From Oscillospiraceae bacterium (GTDB taxonomy: Bacteria > Bacillota > Clostridia > Oscillospirales > CAG-272): a stretch of 64,000 bases of DNA. A model generated the notes under the pieces. It had not been told where the DNA came from and did no database searches. It saw nothing but the letters and a program-made list of their open reading frames with translations. Position 1 is the first letter of the stretch, and each line of letters opens with the position of its first letter. The stretch is taken from positions 1 through 64,000 of the forward strand of contig SVSS01000006.1 of the NCBI GenBank assembly GCA_015064185.1. The letters are read 5' to 3'. This document shows, piece by piece, positions 51,783 to 60,807 of the stretch. The position numbers were made by a program, and so were the translations under genes.

Positions 51783-52656
51783 TTACTTCCTCCTTGCGGC
51801 ACGCCACATCGCCCCATATGACCCTTTTGGCAACAGCGGGCATGCCCAAATACAATATATTTTCCAAAATAGCGCGATAGGGATACCGTGTGCCATCTCC
51901 TACAAGGTCAAGTGCCGCCGCGGTATCATCAAGCAAGGAAAGCAAAGCATCCTCTAGCATTTGCCTTTGCTCCGTTGTAGGCTTTTCGCCAAAAAACAGC
52001 AGCACGGGGTTGTAATTTCCCGATTTCACGTCGCGCTCTATATCATCGATCGCGTCTAAAATATAAATAAATCTGCCTATCTTTGTTCCAATCGCCTCGG
52101 CAATGCGCGCCGCTTCTTGCGGCAAGCCGTCCCCTAGCAGTGCGGCAAGTATTTCACCGAAAATAGCGGCAGGCTCATCTACCGTAGCGCGCAGCTCCCC
52201 TTCAAGCGCGGCAAGCGCAGTCAGTTTTTCACGCAGCGTTGCGGCAAGCGCGGGGTGGCGCTTGCGTGCCCGACTATATGCCGACTGCAGCAAAAGCTTT
52301 TTCGCCATAGCTGCAAGCTTGCCAAACCCACGCTTATCCGCCACGTCATCGCGGCATTTTTCATAGGCGAGAAGTGCGGAAGCATCTGCCGCATACGCAA
52401 GCTCGGCATTGGGTTCCATCATCATACGGGCACGGAACGGGTGTGCAATACAGCGCCGCTTTTTAAACTGCGGCTCAGTGCCAACAAGCGCCATGCGCAC
52501 CTGTGTAAGAAAGGCGATATCATAACTGAGCGTCAAGCGCGAACACTGCCCTGTGCATTTGCCCATGCTGCGGCAAAGCCCACAGTACGCAGCGCGATAA
52601 TATTCGTACTCGCGCACACGCAGCTCCGCCTTCTCAATTTTCACATAACCAAACAT
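51775..52656 (-). CDS. DUF5685-family protein
   Basis: This 293-residue soluble, mainly helical protein begins [20 protein letters not shown] and then has a cysteine cluster, [18 protein letters not shown], typical of DUF5685. A second half contains [20 protein letters not shown], reminiscent of the Asp-rich motif of isoprenoid-synthase folds. No enzymatic activity is established. It leads the three-gene cluster with the J-domain and membrane proteins; their Cys-rich segments hint at shared metal or cluster chemistry. Confidence 0.78.
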   Translation of the reverse strand: MFGYVKIEKAELRVREYEYYRAAYCGLCRSMGKCTGQCSRLTLSYDIAFLTQVRMALVGTEPQFKKRRCIAHPFRARMMMEPNAELAYAADASALLAYEKCRDDVADKRGFGKLAAMAKKLLLQSAYSRARKRHPALAATLREKLTALAALEGELRATVDEPAAIFGEILAALLGDGLPQEAARIAEAIGTKIGRFIYILDAIDDIERDVKSGNYNPVLLFFGEKPTTEQRQMLEDALLSLLDDTAAALDLVGDGTRYPYRAILENILYLGMPAVAKRVIWGDVACRKEEVSE

Positions 52657-52801
52657 ATTGACACCGCCATAGTCAAAATATTAAAGCATCTACACTACAT
52701 ATTACCAAATTTCAAGCACAAATACAAGTATTATTTTAAAAAATCAGATATCTGTCACATTTTTTCAACACAGGACAAGAGGTTTTTAGAGGAACGCAAG
52801 T

Positions 52802-52829
52802 AAAAAAACCGCCGTGCGGCGGTTTTTTT
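52802..52829 (-). terminator. Terminator of the DUF1538-PII operon
   Basis: A perfect 12-bp stem (52802-52813 with 52818-52829) has A7 and T7 ends and overlaps the stop of the last PII-like gene. It can work in both directions. Confidence 0.9.
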
Positions 52830-53178
52830 ACTTTTCGTTTTTCTCTGTCTTTTCTGCTTTTTCATTTTGGCGCGGCAGACCCACCACCCCATCAACGGGA
52901 AGTGCCATGGCAATGCCCTGTCCCGGTGTTTGCAAGCCAACCTTTTGATAAAGAGCGTGGAGCACGTCGTCCTTAATGGCAGAGGGCACAAGGATCATGA
53001 CAGCCTCCTTCTCGGGCTGTATGGTGATCTTAAAAAAGGTTTCCGCTTCCTTATTGGCAGTGCCGCGTGCGTGAATGACCGTGCCGCCACCTGCGCCGCA
53101 GGCACGCGCCGCCTCCATTACCGCATCGGAAAAGCCCGTGTTCACGATACAAAGTATCAACTCATATTCAAATTTCAT
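52828..53178 (-). CDS. PII-like signalling protein
   Basis: The 116-residue protein has the PII (GlnB-like) fold: MKFEYELILCIVNTGFSDAV, then GAGGGTVIHARGTAN where the T-loop begins, and later VLHALYQKVGLQTPGQGIAM. PII proteins bind ATP, ADP or other nucleotides and gate transporters. The canonical uridylylated Tyr is not evident. The C-terminus is a charged EKAEKTEKNEK tail. AAAGGGGGAAAG supports the start at 53178, which overlaps the upstream PII-like gene by 11 bp. Confidence 0.8.
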   Translation of the reverse strand: MKFEYELILCIVNTGFSDAVMEAARACGAGGGTVIHARGTANKEAETFFKITIQPEKEAVMILVPSAIKDDVLHALYQKVGLQTPGQGIAMALPVDGVVGLPRQNEKAEKTEKNEK

Positions 53179-53635
53179 GCTGCTTTCCCCCTTTGCGGTT
53201 ATTCGATAAAAATTGATAGATTGCCACACCGATCATGCCCGAGAGCGGCACTGTCATCGCAATGCCCTTTGCGTTTTTGATCGTGGCAAACTTTTCTTCA
53301 AGAGCCAAGAGCACACGGGGTGCCATGTCCTCGCGAACAACACTGAATATCACACGTTTTTCACTATCCTCAAGCCCCATAAGCGCCATGATATCAGAGC
53401 TTGCCGTGCCATTTGCCGTACAGCAAAACTGCATATTCACATCAAAGGCTTGAATCAGATCCATAAAATACTCGGTCTTGCGGCGTGGCACCACGGTAAT
53501 GAGGAGCTTGAGCTTGTGCGGCGCTGCCTTATGCCCCGTTGCCGTCTTCGCCTTGGATACGGTGCGGCGCGCCGTGGGCTTAGCAGCTGTACGCTTTGTC
53601 TTTTTTACGGTTTCATTTGCTATGTTCGACATCAC
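53168..53635 (-). CDS. PII-like protein with basic Lys/Ala-rich N-terminal tail
   Basis: The 155-residue protein has a PII-like core from about residue 42 (KLKLLITVVPRRKTEYFMDL, later FATIKNAKGIAMTVPLSGMI). It is preceded by a disordered, histone H1-like tail rich in Lys, Thr, Ala and Arg (KKTKRTAAKPTARRTVSKAK). The tail is not normal for PII proteins and may bind nucleic acid or acidic membrane surfaces. It lies 9 bases after the DUF1538 permease gene, its likely target. Confidence 0.7.
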   Translation of the reverse strand: MMSNIANETVKKTKRTAAKPTARRTVSKAKTATGHKAAPHKLKLLITVVPRRKTEYFMDLIQAFDVNMQFCCTANGTASSDIMALMGLEDSEKRVIFSVVREDMAPRVLLALEEKFATIKNAKGIAMTVPLSGMIGVAIYQFLSNNRKGGKQHEI

Positions 53636-53644
53636 GCCACCCCC

Positions 53645-55171
53645 TTACATAAAATCGATGATCTGCTCATCATCGGCATCAAGGATCTGCTTCATCATAA
53701 TGCTGTCGCGCACCTTACCCGCCACCACGGCACGGAAGCCCATGACCTGAATCGTGATCAGCGGTGTCATGGCAACCATTGCCACAATGCCGAACGCGCT
53801 TTCCATAACCGAGGAAACACCCTGCAGGGATACGCACGCTCCGATCGCAAGCGGCAAAATAAAGCTTGAGGTAAGCGGACCGCTCGCAACACCACCCGAG
53901 TCAAAGGCAATAGCAGTGTACAGACGGGGTACAAAAAAGGAGAGCCCCAAGGAGATGAAATAGCCCGGTATCAGGTAGTACAGAATACTGAAATCCAAAA
54001 TAATACGCAGCATGGAGAGCCCGATCGACACTCCCACACCGATAGAGAGGGCTACCATCATCGAGCGCTTGCTCACCGTTCCGTTGGTCACATCCTCGAC
54101 CTGTCCCTTCAACACGTGAATGGCAGGCTCTGCCAACACCACCACAAGTCCGAGAATAAAGCCCATGAGCACCAACAATGTACTGTTATTTACCGCAAGA
54201 TCATACCCAATACGGTAACCGATCGGCATAAAGCCAACCGTAACTGCGGTAAGAAACATCACAAGCCCCGCAAAGGTATAAAGAATACCTACGGTAATGC
54301 GATAAAGCTTGCGGCGCGGCAAGCGCAAAAACACAGCCTGCACCGCAAAGAAGAACGCCACCAAAAGCCCCAGGGCAAGCGCAACCTCCTTCATTACATC
54401 CAAAATGGTGTGCGGCAATGCCCCCCCGATATGTGCTTCCACCGAATAATCGGGCAGCTCATATATCATTTCGCCATTGGCAAACAAGCCAAGCGCCATC
54501 ACGGCAAGCACGGGGCCAATTGAGCAAAGCGCCACCAGACCGAAGCTGTTTTCCCCCGCATCCTTACCGCCAAGCGTGGTTGCAATGCCTGCACCAAGCG
54601 CCATGATAAAGGGCACTGTAATGGGGCCTGTTGTCACACCGCCCGAGTCAAAGGCAAGGGCAAGAAATCCGCCGTTTCCTCGCTCCAACACCAACGCGGC
54701 AAGGGCAAAAACAAGCATGTAAAAGATCATTAAAATTTTAGATAGACCCGTCTTGGTCACAATACGCAAAATGGCAAGCACCAAGAAAAGTCCCACACCA
54801 ACACCAACCGTCACGATCAGCGCAGTACTGTTTACCACTGCGTTTACCTGCGAGGCAAGCACCGAAAGATCGGGCTCAGCCACCGTGATCAGCACGCCCA
54901 GCAAAAAGCTGACCGACAGCAAAAGCCCCACATTGCGGGATTTGGAAAGACCTGCACCCACCTGCACACCCATTGGCGTCATGGCGATATCGGCACCGAG
55001 ATTAAAAAGCCCGATTCCCAGCACAAGAAAGAGCGCAGAAAGGAGAAACACCGTTATTTCAAGAGCCGTTACAGTAACAAGCGGCGTGAGGTTCAGTAAC
55101 AGCACGATTACCGTTACCGGCATTACCGAGATCATCGCTTCTTTACATTTGAGCAATAAAATTTTTAACAT
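53645..55171 (-). CDS. DUF1538 multipass membrane transporter-like protein
   Basis: The 508-residue protein has about 12 or more helices arranged as two internal repeats. The repeated segments are MTPMGVQVGAGLSKSRN / DSGGVTTGPITVPFIMALGA and later PAIHVLKGQVEDVTNGTVSK / DSGGVASGPLTSSFILPLAI. This is the layout of DUF1538 proteins, which are predicted transporters of unknown substrate. The start at 55171 follows AAAGGGGGAGC; the in-frame ATG at 55282 lies upstream of the promoter. Two PII-like genes follow, suggesting nucleotide-gated transport. Confidence 0.85.
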   Translation of the reverse strand: MLKILLLKCKEAMISVMPVTVIVLLLNLTPLVTVTALEITVFLLSALFLVLGIGLFNLGADIAMTPMGVQVGAGLSKSRNVGLLLSVSFLLGVLITVAEPDLSVLASQVNAVVNSTALIVTVGVGVGLFLVLAILRIVTKTGLSKILMIFYMLVFALAALVLERGNGGFLALAFDSGGVTTGPITVPFIMALGAGIATTLGGKDAGENSFGLVALCSIGPVLAVMALGLFANGEMIYELPDYSVEAHIGGALPHTILDVMKEVALALGLLVAFFFAVQAVFLRLPRRKLYRITVGILYTFAGLVMFLTAVTVGFMPIGYRIGYDLAVNNSTLLVLMGFILGLVVVLAEPAIHVLKGQVEDVTNGTVSKRSMMVALSIGVGVSIGLSMLRIILDFSILYYLIPGYFISLGLSFFVPRLYTAIAFDSGGVASGPLTSSFILPLAIGACVSLQGVSSVMESAFGIVAMVAMTPLITIQVMGFRAVVAGKVRDSIMMKQILDADDEQIIDFM

Positions 55172-55211
55172 AGCGCTCCCCCTTTCCCAAAGTAATATAA
55201 ATAACATATTT

Positions 55212-55240
55212 ATTGTATATAAAAAAGCACACTTTGTCAA
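55212..55240 (-). promoter_or_regulatory. Sigma-A promoter of the DUF1538-PII operon
   Basis: On the minus strand TTGACA (55235-55240) and TACAAT (55212-55217) are 17 bases apart, about 40 bases before the start. Confidence 0.85.
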
Positions 55241-55345
55241 CCGCTGCAAGCAAAAAATGTACGCCGCTTTTCCCTCAGGCATATATTGCTAGAGGAGGTG
55301 TATCTCGGATGAAATCAGCACCTTCAATAGCAAAGGAGGCGCATC

Positions 55346-55591
55346 ATGTATTCATCAAACACCTTCCCTCAAAAATGTGTAGCAGCAGTAGGCTCGATGA
55401 CGGCTGCGATCAAGGCACAGCGCGTGCTGCTCTCAGCTAATATCAGCGCGGAGGTCGTTGCGCTCGCCCCCGAGGAAACACGGCGCGGATGCGCCTATGG
55501 CGTGGAGTTTGCAGCCACCTTTGAAAATGCGGCACGTGCTGCCTTTCGCGCCGCGCGCATCTCGGTCTCACAATATATTCTCAAAGGGTAA
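55346..55591 (+). CDS. DUF3343 putative Se/S carrier-like protein
   Basis: This 81-residue protein matches DUF3343, a small alpha/beta family proposed to handle sulfur or selenium. The core is AVGSMTAAIKAQRVLLSANI followed by VVALAPEETRRGCAYGVEF with a conserved Cys at about residue 49. A ribosome site AAAGGAGG precedes the ATG. It lies five bases before a cysteine desulfurase-like gene, the usual partner. Confidence 0.82.
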   Translation: MYSSNTFPQKCVAAVGSMTAAIKAQRVLLSANISAEVVALAPEETRRGCAYGVEFAATFENAARAAFRAARISVSQYILKG

Positions 55592-55596
55592 GCAAT

Positions 55597-56727
55597 ATGA
55601 TATATTTTGACAACGCCGCCACCTCATTTCCCAAATCGCCACGCGCCATTGCCGAAGCAACAGTCTGCATGCGCACCTGGTGCGGCAATCCTGGGCGCGG
55701 CGCACATTTTCTCTCGCGCGCCACATCCGAAAAGGTCTACGCTTGCCGCGAGCTGCTTTCCGATTTTTTAGGACTGAATGCCCCCGAGCGTATCGTGTTT
55801 ACGCAAAATACGACCTTTGCGCTGAACATGGCGCTGAAGGGTGCATTAAGGCACGGTGACCACGTGCTTTGCTCAGAGCTTGAGCATAATGCAGTCCTGC
55901 GCCCGCTTCACGCCCTACAGCAGGAGAGGGGAATTTCATTTGACACCTTCCCCGTTTTGGGGCGCACAGCCGAGCAGATCCTGCAGGAAATCACAACACG
56001 TATAAAGAAAAACACTGCCGCGGTGGTCTGCTTGCATGCCTCAAATATCTGCTCTCTTTCCCTACCGCTGTCAAGCATCGGCGCATTTTGCCGCGCCCGC
56101 GGACTGTTGTTTATGGTAGATGCCGCGCAGTCGGCAGGGCACCTGCCCATAGACATGCACACCATGCAGATCGATGCACTTGCAGTCCCCGCGCACAAGG
56201 GGCTTCTCGGCATACCGGGGTGCGGCGTGCTGGCACTCGGGGAGCGCATCTCCCTTTCCACCCTCATCGAGGGCGGAAGCGGTGTTAATTCACTCTCGCG
56301 CACCATGCCTGAGGAGTTTCCGGAGCGCTTCGAGGCAGGAACGCTGCCTGTAGTCGCCATTGCGGGGCTTTGCGGCGGCATTTCACACGTTATGGAGTTG
56401 GGGTCAACCGAGCTCGAAAATCGCGCCAAACGCCTGTTTTTTGCCGCAAGAGAGCGCATTGAAGCATTGGGTGGGTTTGAAATATATGAGCCAACTGCCG
56501 CGGGTGCCGTTTTGCTTTTCAATAAAATAGGCATGCCCTCCACCGAGCTGGCAAGGATACTTGACAAAGCAGGTATTTGCACACGTGCAGGGCTTCATTG
56601 CGCGCCGCTTGCACACCAAGCCCTGAAAACACCCACAGGCGGCGCTGTGCGCCTTAGCTTTGGCGCCTTTAATACAAGTGCTGAGGTCGACGTGCTTTGG
56701 CGCGTATTACAACATGAATTTTGCTGA
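55597..56727 (+). CDS. Class V aminotransferase, cysteine desulfurase-like
   Basis: This 376-residue PLP enzyme has the NifS/CsdA fold: MIYFDNAATSFPKSP, the PLP lysine in ALAVPAHKGLLGIPG, and a probable catalytic cysteine in ICTRAGLHCAPLAH. It should remove sulfur (or selenium) from cysteine or selenocysteine and pass it to an acceptor, here probably the DUF3343 protein encoded just before. It lacks the long housekeeping IscS active-site loop. No iscU or selD is in the window. Confidence 0.9.
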   Translation: MIYFDNAATSFPKSPRAIAEATVCMRTWCGNPGRGAHFLSRATSEKVYACRELLSDFLGLNAPERIVFTQNTTFALNMALKGALRHGDHVLCSELEHNAVLRPLHALQQERGISFDTFPVLGRTAEQILQEITTRIKKNTAAVVCLHASNICSLSLPLSSIGAFCRARGLLFMVDAAQSAGHLPIDMHTMQIDALAVPAHKGLLGIPGCGVLALGERISLSTLIEGGSGVNSLSRTMPEEFPERFEAGTLPVVAIAGLCGGISHVMELGSTELENRAKRLFFAARERIEALGGFEIYEPTAAGAVLLFNKIGMPSTELARILDKAGICTRAGLHCAPLAHQALKTPTGGAVRLSFGAFNTSAEVDVLWRVLQHEFC

Positions 56728-56733
56728 AAACAC

Positions 56734-56778
56734 AAAAGTCCCCCTCAAGCAGGTGTTATCTGCTTGAGGGGGACTTTT
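56734..56778. terminator. Bidirectional terminator
   Basis: A perfect 19-bp stem (56734-56752 with 56760-56778) with A/T ends lies between two convergent genes. Confidence 0.93.
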
Positions 56779-56808
56779 ATCAAAACTATATAATTACACC
56801 GTTTTGCT

Positions 56809-58269
56809 TTAGAAATATTTATTTAAAACTCTCCACCAATCGTCTTCTATCCTCCAAAACGCATCCTCAAATTTGCTGTCATATAATGCAGTTGCGTCGT
56901 AAGAATACGTAGGCATTTCGTCCTTTTTCAAAAGGCACAATGCAATGGAAAAGTTCGTTTCTTTTTCATTAAGCCGCACTTTTTCACTGTTGATTTCAAT
57001 TTTCCCTTTTTCAACGCAAAGCTCGCCCTCTATGTAAACCAACTCCGTTTTTTCATCTTCGTATATCTCCGTTACTTCTAAAGTGAAATCATCGCGTTCC
57101 TTATTATAGAAAAATTCAGCCTCTAACCATTCGCTGCTAAGTTCGGCAACAAAACGGTTTTTATCATTCTTTTTCACCTCGTAAGTATATACTTCATCGT
57201 AGAAAACAAATTCCAAAAGATCAGATTTATCAACACCTTTTGTATCACATTTTACCGAAAACATTTCCGTGTCGTATGTCCAACTTTCAGATTCCCATTC
57301 ATAGAAAACAGAAAACTCAAGCATTGTAGAAGTAAGCAAACTAGTAGTCAGCTTTAACGTATAAGTGCATCCCTCGTTATCTACTGCCTTCTCAGCTTTT
57401 CTGATCCATTCATCGAACAAATCAAGCACATCATCCTTCTTGGAGTTTCCGCCCAACATATCAATAAAAAACGTGTCGTACTTTTCAAGAAGCTTTTTGA
57501 CAGCACGGCTTTCTGCCAAATATTCGTAATAATCACAATCCGCCTCATCAAGCGCACGCTCATCAAGTAAAATCTTATAAACGCGTGCCGTTACGTTTTT
57601 TCCGTCAATGTTCACCGTTTTGATTTTGACATCGATCTCTGCGTGCTCCAGTAAAAGCTTGTACCTCTCCTTTTGTACCTCTTCCGTCACCTCGAGAATA
57701 TCCTCAAACAGTTCTGCACTCTCACCATTGTCAATGATTTGACAAATTGAGTGTAAAATATCGTAGTCATTGCCCTCCTTGGAAATATTATTTCTCTCAC
57801 AATATTTATCAAGATTTTTTACAGCTTGACCGGGTGTCAATCCGAACACACCGTTAGGCAACCCATTTTTGCTCTGGACCCAAATACTCTCAGGACTGAC
57901 GCAACAACTTGCAAAATATGTTGCGCTACTATTTTTATAAGTCACGCTATCCGCAAGCAAACAATACTCTTCAAGATTCATATAAACCTTACCGTCAAGA
58001 GAAAGTCCCTCACCTTTTGCATTCACCTCAAGGGAGCCGCCGTTGAGCATCTCCAACGCAAATGCAAGCTCTTCTCGCTCGCCAAAATCCTCTATGGCAC
58101 TTGTCAGAGAGTGCGCAATTACAATCTTAGGGGTATTCCATACAATCACTCCCGCTACAAGCAACACAAATCCCAAAATTCCCAAAATAACAAGAATTTT
58201 TTTCTTTCCGCTCTTTTTTCTTTTTACTTTTTCTTCCGGCATCTGGTTTTTTATCTCAAACGCATCCAT
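56809..58269 (-). CDS. Membrane-anchored extracytoplasmic protein of unknown function
   Basis: The 486-residue protein has a basic cytoplasmic N-terminus (KVKRKKSGKKK) and one transmembrane helix (about residues 24-46). A 440-residue extracellular, acidic, beta-rich domain follows, with no recognised family (LSLDGKVYMNLEEYCLLADS, ETNFSIALCLLKKDEMPTYS). GGAGG eight bases before the ATG fixes the start at 58269. Its promoter is overlaid by two palindromes that the divergent XRE gene probably controls. Lower GC than its neighbours hints at separate acquisition. Confidence 0.75.
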   Translation of the reverse strand: MDAFEIKNQMPEEKVKRKKSGKKKILVILGILGFVLLVAGVIVWNTPKIVIAHSLTSAIEDFGEREELAFALEMLNGGSLEVNAKGEGLSLDGKVYMNLEEYCLLADSVTYKNSSATYFASCCVSPESIWVQSKNGLPNGVFGLTPGQAVKNLDKYCERNNISKEGNDYDILHSICQIIDNGESAELFEDILEVTEEVQKERYKLLLEHAEIDVKIKTVNIDGKNVTARVYKILLDERALDEADCDYYEYLAESRAVKKLLEKYDTFFIDMLGGNSKKDDVLDLFDEWIRKAEKAVDNEGCTYTLKLTTSLLTSTMLEFSVFYEWESESWTYDTEMFSVKCDTKGVDKSDLLEFVFYDEVYTYEVKKNDKNRFVAELSSEWLEAEFFYNKERDDFTLEVTEIYEDEKTELVYIEGELCVEKGKIEINSEKVRLNEKETNFSIALCLLKKDEMPTYSYDATALYDSKFEDAFWRIEDDWWRVLNKYF

Positions 58270-58298
58270 TATCAAATCCTCCTTCGTGAATTACCTCT

Positions 58299-58327
58299 AT
58301 TATACTCAATCTTTGAGTGTTTGTCAA
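58299..58327 (-). promoter_or_regulatory. Perfect consensus promoter of the membrane protein gene
   Basis: On the minus strand TTGACA (58322-58327) and TATAAT (58299-58304) are 17 bases apart. An operator-like palindrome fills the spacer. Confidence 0.9.
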
Positions 58328-58343
58328 CACTCAATTTATGAGT
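58304..58343. promoter_or_regulatory. Twin ACTCA-N5-TGAGT operators
   Basis: The palindromes ACTCAATCTTTGAGT (58304-58318) and ACTCAATTTATGAGT (58329-58343) have centres 25 bp apart. The first occupies the promoter spacer of the leftward gene. They are the likely binding sites of the XRE protein encoded rightward. Confidence 0.8.
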
Positions 58344-58384
58344 ATGGCAATATAATCATATACTATATGCGTAGGAGGTGGGCT

Positions 58385-58609
58385 ATGAACTACCGAGAAA
58401 GATTGAAAAACATTCGCGAAGATCATGATATGACACAAGCACAAATCGGCAAAATAATTCAAAAATCCCAGCAGGGCTATAACCACATTGAAATGGGACG
58501 CGCCGAACTAAAAATTGAAGATCTTATCACACTTTGCAAATTCTATCAGTTATCCGCAGACTATATAATTGGCATTTCCAATATCCCCTCGCCCTTTCCA
58601 AAAAAATAG
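58385..58609 (+). CDS. Small XRE-family transcriptional regulator
   Basis: The 74-residue protein is almost entirely one helix-turn-helix domain (RLKNIREDHDMTQAQIGKII, then QKSQQGYNHIEMGRAELKIE). AGGAGGTGGGCT precedes the ATG at 58385; the much longer open frame starting at 58043 overlaps the divergent gene and is rejected. It likely represses the divergent membrane protein gene, and perhaps itself, through the twin palindromes between them. Confidence 0.88.
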   Translation: MNYRERLKNIREDHDMTQAQIGKIIQKSQQGYNHIEMGRAELKIEDLITLCKFYQLSADYIIGISNIPSPFPKK

Positions 58610-58620
58610 CATAACAAAAA

Positions 58621-58656
58621 AACCGCCCCCAAGAGGGTTTCCTCTTGGGGGCGGTT
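58621..58656. terminator. Bidirectional terminator between the XRE gene and rplQ
   Basis: A perfect 15-bp GC-rich stem (58621-58635 with 58642-58656) with A and T runs ends the ribosomal-protein operon on the minus strand. Confidence 0.93.
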
Positions 58657-58690
58657 TTACCTGCCTTTACGTTCAGGAATTATAAATTGA

Positions 58691-59038
58691 TTACGCCTCG
58701 TCTACAAGACGGATGATCGCCATTTCTGCGGCGTCACCGCGACGGGGACCCATTTTAAAGATTTGGGTGTAACCACCGTTACGGCCTTCGTACTTGGGAG
58801 CAAGCTCGTTGAATACCTTGGTAACAACGTCTTCCTTCGTGATATACGCCAGAGCCGCACGACGGCTGGCAAGCGTGTTCTTCTTGCCGAGCGTGATCAT
58901 TTTTTCTGCCATGGAACGAACTTCTTTTGCTCTGGTGAGAGTGGTCTCAACAGAACCGTTCTCCAGGAGATAAGTCACAAGACCGCGCAGCATCGCATTA
59001 CGGTGTGCGGTAGATCTGCCGAGTTTTCTTCCGGGCAT
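58691..59038 (-). CDS. rplQ: 50S ribosomal protein L17
   Basis: This 115-residue protein starts [20 protein letters not shown], the conserved L17 N-terminus, and ends in an Arg-rich region ([20 protein letters not shown]). It lines the large-subunit exit tunnel area. It is the last gene of the operon, after rpoA. Confidence 0.97.
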   Translation of the reverse strand: MPGRKLGRSTAHRNAMLRGLVTYLLENGSVETTLTRAKEVRSMAEKMITLGKKNTLASRRAALAYITKEDVVTKVFNELAPKYEGRNGGYTQIFKMGPRRGDAAEMAIIRLVDEA

Positions 59039-59081
59039 TGGTTTTCCCTCCTAATTTTTTGCAATTATCGCACTTCTAGCT

Positions 59082-60053
59082 TCAATCTTCTTCCTTTTTC
59101 AGGTCAAGACCGAGCGAGTGCAGTTTCTGAATAACTTCTTCAAGCGACTTCTTGCCGAGATTGCGGACCTTGATCATGTCCTCCTCGGTACGGTTGGTCA
59201 GATCTTCCACCGTATCAATGCCGGCGCGCTTCAAGCAGTTGAAGCTACGAACCGACATGTCAAGCTCTTCAATGGTCATCTCAAGGACCTTCTCTTTGAT
59301 GGTTTCTTCACGTTCCACCATGATCTCTGCCTTCTTTGCTTCATCGGTAAGATTTACAAACAAGTTGAGATGTTCGTTGAGGATCTTGGCTCCAAGAGAA
59401 ATCGCTTCTTTTGCCGTCACGGTTCCGTTTGTAAGAACCTCGATGGTCAATTTGTCAAGATCTGTGTTATTACCTACGCGGGTATTCTCCACAGAATAGT
59501 TTACCTTATAGACAGGTGTATAGATAGAATCGGTATAGATCGTGCCGATCGGTGCAGACACATTACCTGCTGCCATGCTTGCAAGCTGCTTGTTGCGCTC
59601 CTGCGATACATAGCCACGGCCATGCTCAAAGCAAAGTTCCATGTAAAAACGCTTGTTTTCTGCAACGGTTACCAGATGATGGTCGGGATTAAGGATCTCA
59701 AGATCAGCATCGGCTTGAATGTCACCTGCGGTAACATTGCAAGGACCGGTTACGTCGATTACAACCGTCTTTTGCGAGGTGCTATGAAGTTTTGCAGTGA
59801 TACCCTTCACGTTCAAAACGATCTCGGTCACATCTTCCTTCACACCGGGAATTGTAGAAAATTCATGGAGCACGCCGTCAATCTTAATGCTGGTAACGGC
59901 AACACCCTGCAAGGAACTGAGCATAATTCTGCGCAAAGAGTTGCCAAGGGTAATACCATACCCACGCTCAAGCGGATCTACCACGAAAAATCCGTGTGTT
60001 CCATCTGCGCTCATCTTGTCTATTGTAATATTCGGCTTTTCAATTTCAAGCAT
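59082..60053 (-). CDS. rpoA: RNA polymerase alpha subunit
   Basis: The 323-residue protein has the dimerising N-terminal domain ([20 protein letters not shown], about residues 30-50) and, after a linker, the C-terminal domain. The latter carries the helix-hairpin-helix segment [11 protein letters not shown], which contacts UP elements and activators. Length and ends are normal. It lies between rpsD and rplQ, as in most Firmicutes. Confidence 0.98.
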   Translation of the reverse strand: MLEIEKPNITIDKMSADGTHGFFVVDPLERGYGITLGNSLRRIMLSSLQGVAVTSIKIDGVLHEFSTIPGVKEDVTEIVLNVKGITAKLHSTSQKTVVIDVTGPCNVTAGDIQADADLEILNPDHHLVTVAENKRFYMELCFEHGRGYVSQERNKQLASMAAGNVSAPIGTIYTDSIYTPVYKVNYSVENTRVGNNTDLDKLTIEVLTNGTVTAKEAISLGAKILNEHLNLFVNLTDEAKKAEIMVEREETIKEKVLEMTIEELDMSVRSFNCLKRAGIDTVEDLTNRTEEDMIKVRNLGKKSLEEVIQKLHSLGLDLKKEED

Positions 60054-60160
60054 TCCAATAAACCCTCCTTACTGAATTATTATGCCGCTATGCGGCAAAT
60101 TTTGTTGTGTGCCAACTGTCGGTGGCGATATTCCGTATCGCCGCCGAAACGGTAAACGGA

Positions 60161-60787
60161 TTATTTGGAATAAAGCTCGACGATAAGCTGCTCGTTGAAA
60201 TCAAAGTCAATGTCATCGCGGGCGGGCAGAGCCACAACCTTAGCGGTAGCATTCTCTTTGTTTACCTCAAGCCACTTGGGGCTAAGCTTAGACGCAGCAC
60301 CCTCGATAAGAGCCTTTACGGTGGTAAGGTCGCGGCTTGCTTCCTTCACAGCGATCACGTCACCAACCTTAACGGAAATAGAAGGAATGGTTACCTTTTT
60401 GCCGTTGAGGGTGAAGTGTGCGTGAAGAACGAGCTGACGAGCCTGCTTGCGGCTATCAGCCAGACCCATACGGTAAACAACGTTATCAAGACGTCTCTCA
60501 AGAAGGATGAGCAGATTCTCACCGGTCATGCCGGACTTACGCTCTGCCTCTGCATAGTAGTTTGCAAAGGGCTTCTCAAGAACACCGTAGTATCTCTTGG
60601 TCTTCTGCTTCTCACGAAGCTGCATACCGTATTCTCTTACTTTTTTGTTTGCTGCGCCATGCTGACCGGGAGCAGTGCTTCTGCGGTCAAGTGCGCATTT
60701 GCCGGTCAAGCAACGCTCGCCCTTGAGGAACAGCTTGGTGCCCTCACGGCGGCAAAGACGGCAAACTGGACCAGTATATCTTGCCAT
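60161..60787 (-). CDS. rpsD: 30S ribosomal protein S4
   Basis: This 208-residue protein carries the zinc-binding form of the S4 N-terminus, with cysteines in [10 protein letters not shown] and ERCLTGKC. The S4 RNA-binding domain follows ([20 protein letters not shown]). It nucleates small-subunit assembly and in many bacteria represses its own operon. A gap of about 107 bases with two hairpins separates it from rpoA. Confidence 0.97.
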   Translation of the reverse strand: MARYTGPVCRLCRREGTKLFLKGERCLTGKCALDRRSTAPGQHGAANKKVREYGMQLREKQKTKRYYGVLEKPFANYYAEAERKSGMTGENLLILLERRLDNVVYRMGLADSRKQARQLVLHAHFTLNGKKVTIPSISVKVGDVIAVKEASRDLTTVKALIEGAASKLSPKWLEVNKENATAKVVALPARDDIDFDFNEQLIVELYSK

Positions 60788-60807
60788 TTTACATTACCTC
60801 CTGTAAA

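Noticed and set aside
55310-55440. Small frame starting ATGAAATCAGCACC behind GAGGAGGTG, overlapping the DUF3343 gene
   Set aside because: It is out of frame with the recognised gene and runs through its coding sequence; no family resemblance. A leader peptide is possible but unsupported.
58043-58384. N-terminal extension of the XRE regulator to 58043
   Set aside because: The extension lies antisense to the divergent membrane protein gene, crosses its promoter, and has no homology; AGGAGG before 58385 marks the true start.
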